Source: Thermotogae bacterium
Lineage (GTDB): Bacteria; Thermotogota; Thermotogae; B3-G13
Reading direction: 5' to 3'
Assembly (NCBI GenBank): GCA_015486095.1
Contig: WFSK01000032.1
Span: 1-7,390 of the forward strand
Length of the DNA: 7,390 nt
The position numbers and the translations under genes were made by a program. Shown piece after piece: positions 5,910 through 7,390 of the stretch. Positions within the stretch are counted from its first letter, which is position 1. Every line of letters starts with the position of its first letter. The notes below the pieces were generated by a model. The model did no database searches. It was not told where the DNA came from and worked only from the letters and a program-made list of their open reading frames with translations.

Positions 5910-7259
5910 TCAGGTTTTGGAAGAACTGCGCTTTCTTCTGATCAGAGTCATTGGATATGCGAAGAAGGCACGTAGGTGAGTTCTTCGGCTGAGGAAGACC
6001 ACGCTGCTGAATATATATCTTCTGACGGGGATATACCTCTTTACCCTCACCCTATGCAGTAGTAATATGCTCAACAATCTCATCGTTCCTGTGAAAAGAA
6101 AGAACAATTGTATTCCATATATGTGGAGTGAACCGATATTAAAAGAGAGAATGCTCAGATGCTTTGCAAAGACCCCTCCCGTTAGTGCCCCAGCAAAGCC
6201 AGACAAACCATTCAAAGCCGAGTAGACAGCGAGATACGACCCTGAATTTATGCCAGATACCTCAAATGGTAAGGTCATGAACGTGAGGTTGAGTGCAGAC
6301 CATCCTATTCCACTTATCACCGCATCTATCCACAAGAGGTAAACTGTGGAAGGGTTGAGAGTAAGCCATATGATAATTACGTTTATTCCAACGAGGTAGA
6401 TAGCCCATTCCTGTACGCTCTTATGTCCTACCACATCGGAGACTTTACCCCAGATCTTATAGAAGATCATAGCCACTATACTCGTCGTTATGGATAGGAT
6501 GCCCATAAAAGTGTAAGACAGTTTCAGATACTTTATCATATAGAGTGGAAAGAATGGAGCCGCGAATAAGATGATGAAGTTCCAGAAAACGCTGAAGGTA
6601 AGGAGCTTCCTGAAATTTTCGTCTTTAAAGGCGATCTTGAAGTCTACGGATGACCTCGATGGTGTAAATGAAGGTTCGTACTGCTTGTTCAAAAAATACG
6701 CTGCCAGTCCAGCCCCTGCTAATCCAATCGCTATCACGATCTCGAAGCCACCCTTTCCTTTAACTGTATCGAGAATGCGAGTTGCCCCTACGGTCATCAC
6801 GATCGAAGATATGGAGATATAGAAGTTCCTCGAACCAAAGTAATGTCCTCTCTCTTCCTCCGGGACGAGGTCTCTCATCCAGGATAACCAGCTGTTTCCC
6901 GCTATAGCCCCTGTTATTTGGCTGAATATATAAACCACGAGGAATGCCCATATATCTTTGAAGTTAAACATGAGGAAGAATATGAAGATGCCCCATGAGA
7001 GACGGGATACAAGAAGATTTATAAAGGTAAATTGCTTTCGTTTTCCTATAATTTTGACGATAGATGGCGTTATCAATTGAAATACTTGTGAGATCAGAGG
7101 AATGGAAGCTATGACTCCAAGATAGAATTCATCGGCACCGAACACCAACGCGAGACCAGTCAGGAATACGCCTTGAGTTATAACGATGAATATCGTCGCC
7201 GCTACTCCTTCATAAATGGACATCTTCATGCCATCTCTTACATACTCCCAATCATCCAT
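5910..7259 (-). CDS. Major facilitator superfamily permease
   Basis: Seen: 449 residues with about 12 hydrophobic segments (roughly 18-40, 46-68, 78-98, 103-120, 145-165, 173-190, 220-242, 250-270, 285-303, 305-325, 340-365, 380-402) and a cytoplasmic-type loop at about 192-218 between the two halves. GKVSDVVGHKSV at 271-282 is the loop 8-9 copy of the MFS motif. IIGKRKQF near 70-77 is a degenerate loop 2-3 copy. WLSWMRDLVPEEERGHYFGSRN (split at 124-136 and 137-145) is a loop 4-5 signature shared by one MFS subgroup of uncharacterised bacterial permeases. Substrate unknown. The last 45 or so residues are strongly basic (RVRVKRY, SRRTHLR, LIRRKR) and follow the final membrane segment. The start is the ATG at 7259; an in-frame TGA three codons upstream excludes extension, and the ribosome site is weak. 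It is the likely first gene of an MFS-rel-dtd transcript, although the permease need not be functionally linked to Rel. Confidence 0.93.
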   Translation of the reverse strand: MDDWEYVRDGMKMSIYEGVAATIFIVITQGVFLTGLALVFGADEFYLGVIASIPLISQVFQLITPSIVKIIGKRKQFTFINLLVSRLSWGIFIFFLMFNFKDIWAFLVVYIFSQITGAIAGNSWLSWMRDLVPEEERGHYFGSRNFYISISSIVMTVGATRILDTVKGKGGFEIVIAIGLAGAGLAAYFLNKQYEPSFTPSRSSVDFKIAFKDENFRKLLTFSVFWNFIILFAAPFFPLYMIKYLKLSYTFMGILSITTSIVAMIFYKIWGKVSDVVGHKSVQEWAIYLVGINVIIIWLTLNPSTVYLLWIDAVISGIGWSALNLTFMTLPFEVSGINSGSYLAVYSALNGLSGFAGALTGGVFAKHLSILSFNIGSLHIYGIQLFFLFTGTMRLLSILLLHRVRVKRYIPVRRYIFSSVVFLSRRTHLRAFFAYPMTLIRRKRSSSKT

Positions 7260-7280
7260 ATCTTCTCACTCTCTCACTCT

Positions 7281-7289
7281 TGCTATGAT
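7281..7289 (+). promoter_or_regulatory. Extended -10 element facing the right-hand gene
   Basis: TGCTATGAT on the plus strand fits an extended -10 (TGnTATAAT) with one mismatch. The sequence 17 nt upstream (TCTTCT) is a poor -35, as is common with extended -10 promoters. The predicted start is near 7296, giving a leader of about 54 nt to the ATG at 7350. Confidence 0.4.
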
Positions 7290-7306
7290 AAGTATTGCAG
7301 GGAAGA

Positions 7307-7335
7307 ATGATACCACTAAAAAGTAGTGAAATCAA
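7307..7335 (-). promoter_or_regulatory. Sigma-70-type promoter of the MFS-rel-dtd unit
   Basis: Minus strand: TTGATT (7335-7330), a 17-nt spacer, then TATCAT (7312-7307) preceded by TGG, an extended -10. Expected transcription starts near 7300, about 40 nt before the MFS ATG. The match is 4/6 at -35 and 5/6 at -10 with ideal spacing. Confidence 0.55.
7314..7328. repeat. Short inverted repeat inside the promoter spacer
   Basis: CACTA and TAGTG, 5-bp arms separated by 5 bases, lie between the -35 and -10 hexamers of the MFS promoter, a classic operator position. The arms are short enough that chance is a serious alternative. Confidence 0.3.
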
Positions 7336-7336
7336 T

Positions 7337-7341
7337 AGGAG
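7337..7341 (+). promoter_or_regulatory. Ribosome binding site of the divergent gene
   Basis: AGGAG (continuing AGGAGAAGG) lies 8 nt before the ATG at 7350 on the plus strand. It is the main reason for calling a gene there. Confidence 0.6.
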
Positions 7342-7349
7342 AAGGCTCT

Positions 7350-7390
7350 ATGTCAAACTGTGTTGATGAAAATCTAAACAAGGCGGTAGG
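7350..7390 (+). CDS. Start of a divergent gene, product unknown (partial)
   Basis: Only 13 codons and two bases are visible before the window ends: MSNCVDENLNKAV. The frame is open and the ATG has a strong, well-spaced AGGAG site. This is too short to name a family. No in-frame stop lies just upstream, and a GTG at 7326 is an alternative start, but it lacks a ribosome site. It is divergent from the MFS-rel-dtd unit, with about 90 bp between start codons, so a shared regulatory region is likely. If the product is a regulator, it could act on both directions, but nothing visible shows this. Confidence 0.55.
   Translation, partial: MSNCVDENLNKAV

Noticed and set aside
5887..6055. Upstream in-frame extension of rel into the MFS gene
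   Set aside because: The frame is open back to a TAG near 6055 but has no ATG, GTG or TTG start. The known Rel N-terminus fits the ATG at 5886.
5910..6060. Frameshift at the MFS C-terminus
   Set aside because: The other two frames hit stops near 6040-6056 around the end of the last membrane segment, and neither restores a more typical MFS ending. The basic tail is kept as read.
7316..7390. End of an upstream minus-strand gene (24 open codons ending TAG at 7318-7316)
   Set aside because: Short open stretch without recognisable protein sequence. The opposite strand has a better case: ATG with a strong ribosome site.

Overview
The window looks like chromosome of an anaerobic, probably thermophilic bacterium. 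Thermotogota is my best guess, but only tentatively. The grounds are heavy use of AGA/AGG for arginine and ATA for isoleucine, strong GGAGG-type ribosome binding sites, GTG starts, and an envelope gene pair (small beta-rich secreted protein plus repeat lipoprotein) like those of diderm thermophiles. I see no RNA gene, insertion sequence, prophage or CRISPR array.

Almost everything is on the minus strand, so it reads from right to left. At the right edge (7350-7390, plus strand) only the first codons of a divergent gene are visible. A 90-bp intergenic region (7260-7349) separates it from a minus-strand MFS permease gene and carries promoter-like elements for both directions. Next, in tight succession, come the MFS permease (5910-7259), a bifunctional RelA/SpoT-type (p)ppGpp synthetase/hydrolase (3736-5886) and D-aminoacyl-tRNA deacylase dtd (3276-3731). 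The gaps are 23 and 4 bp, which suggests one transcript. The rel-dtd pairing is a known arrangement in many bacteria and links the stringent response to translation quality control.

A 108-bp gap follows (3168-3275, with the GTG start at 3166). It holds a near-ideal CRP/FNR-type palindrome directly after the dtd stop and a perfect TATAAT box, so a second transcription unit probably starts here. That unit has two genes: a 154-aa secreted beta-rich protein, possibly a small outer-membrane barrel (2702-3166), and, 14 bp later, a large lipoprotein (2687 to beyond position 1). The lipoprotein was found by reading the minus strand directly, since it runs off the window. At least 895 codons are open: lipobox signal peptide, PKD domain, one fibronectin type III domain, six tandem Fn3-like repeats of 93-98 residues, and the start of a right-handed parallel beta-helix domain. 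It should be anchored in a membrane and extend outward, with the helix as a likely glycan- or surface-binding module.

The most interesting points are the A/B architecture of the repeat array, with a nearly identical DNA duplication two units apart; the CRP-like operator in front of the envelope pair; the overlapping divergent promoters near 7300; and the missing Shine-Dalgarno sequence at rel. I found no clear evidence of a new defence or mobile system. The core genes here are ordinary housekeeping genes.
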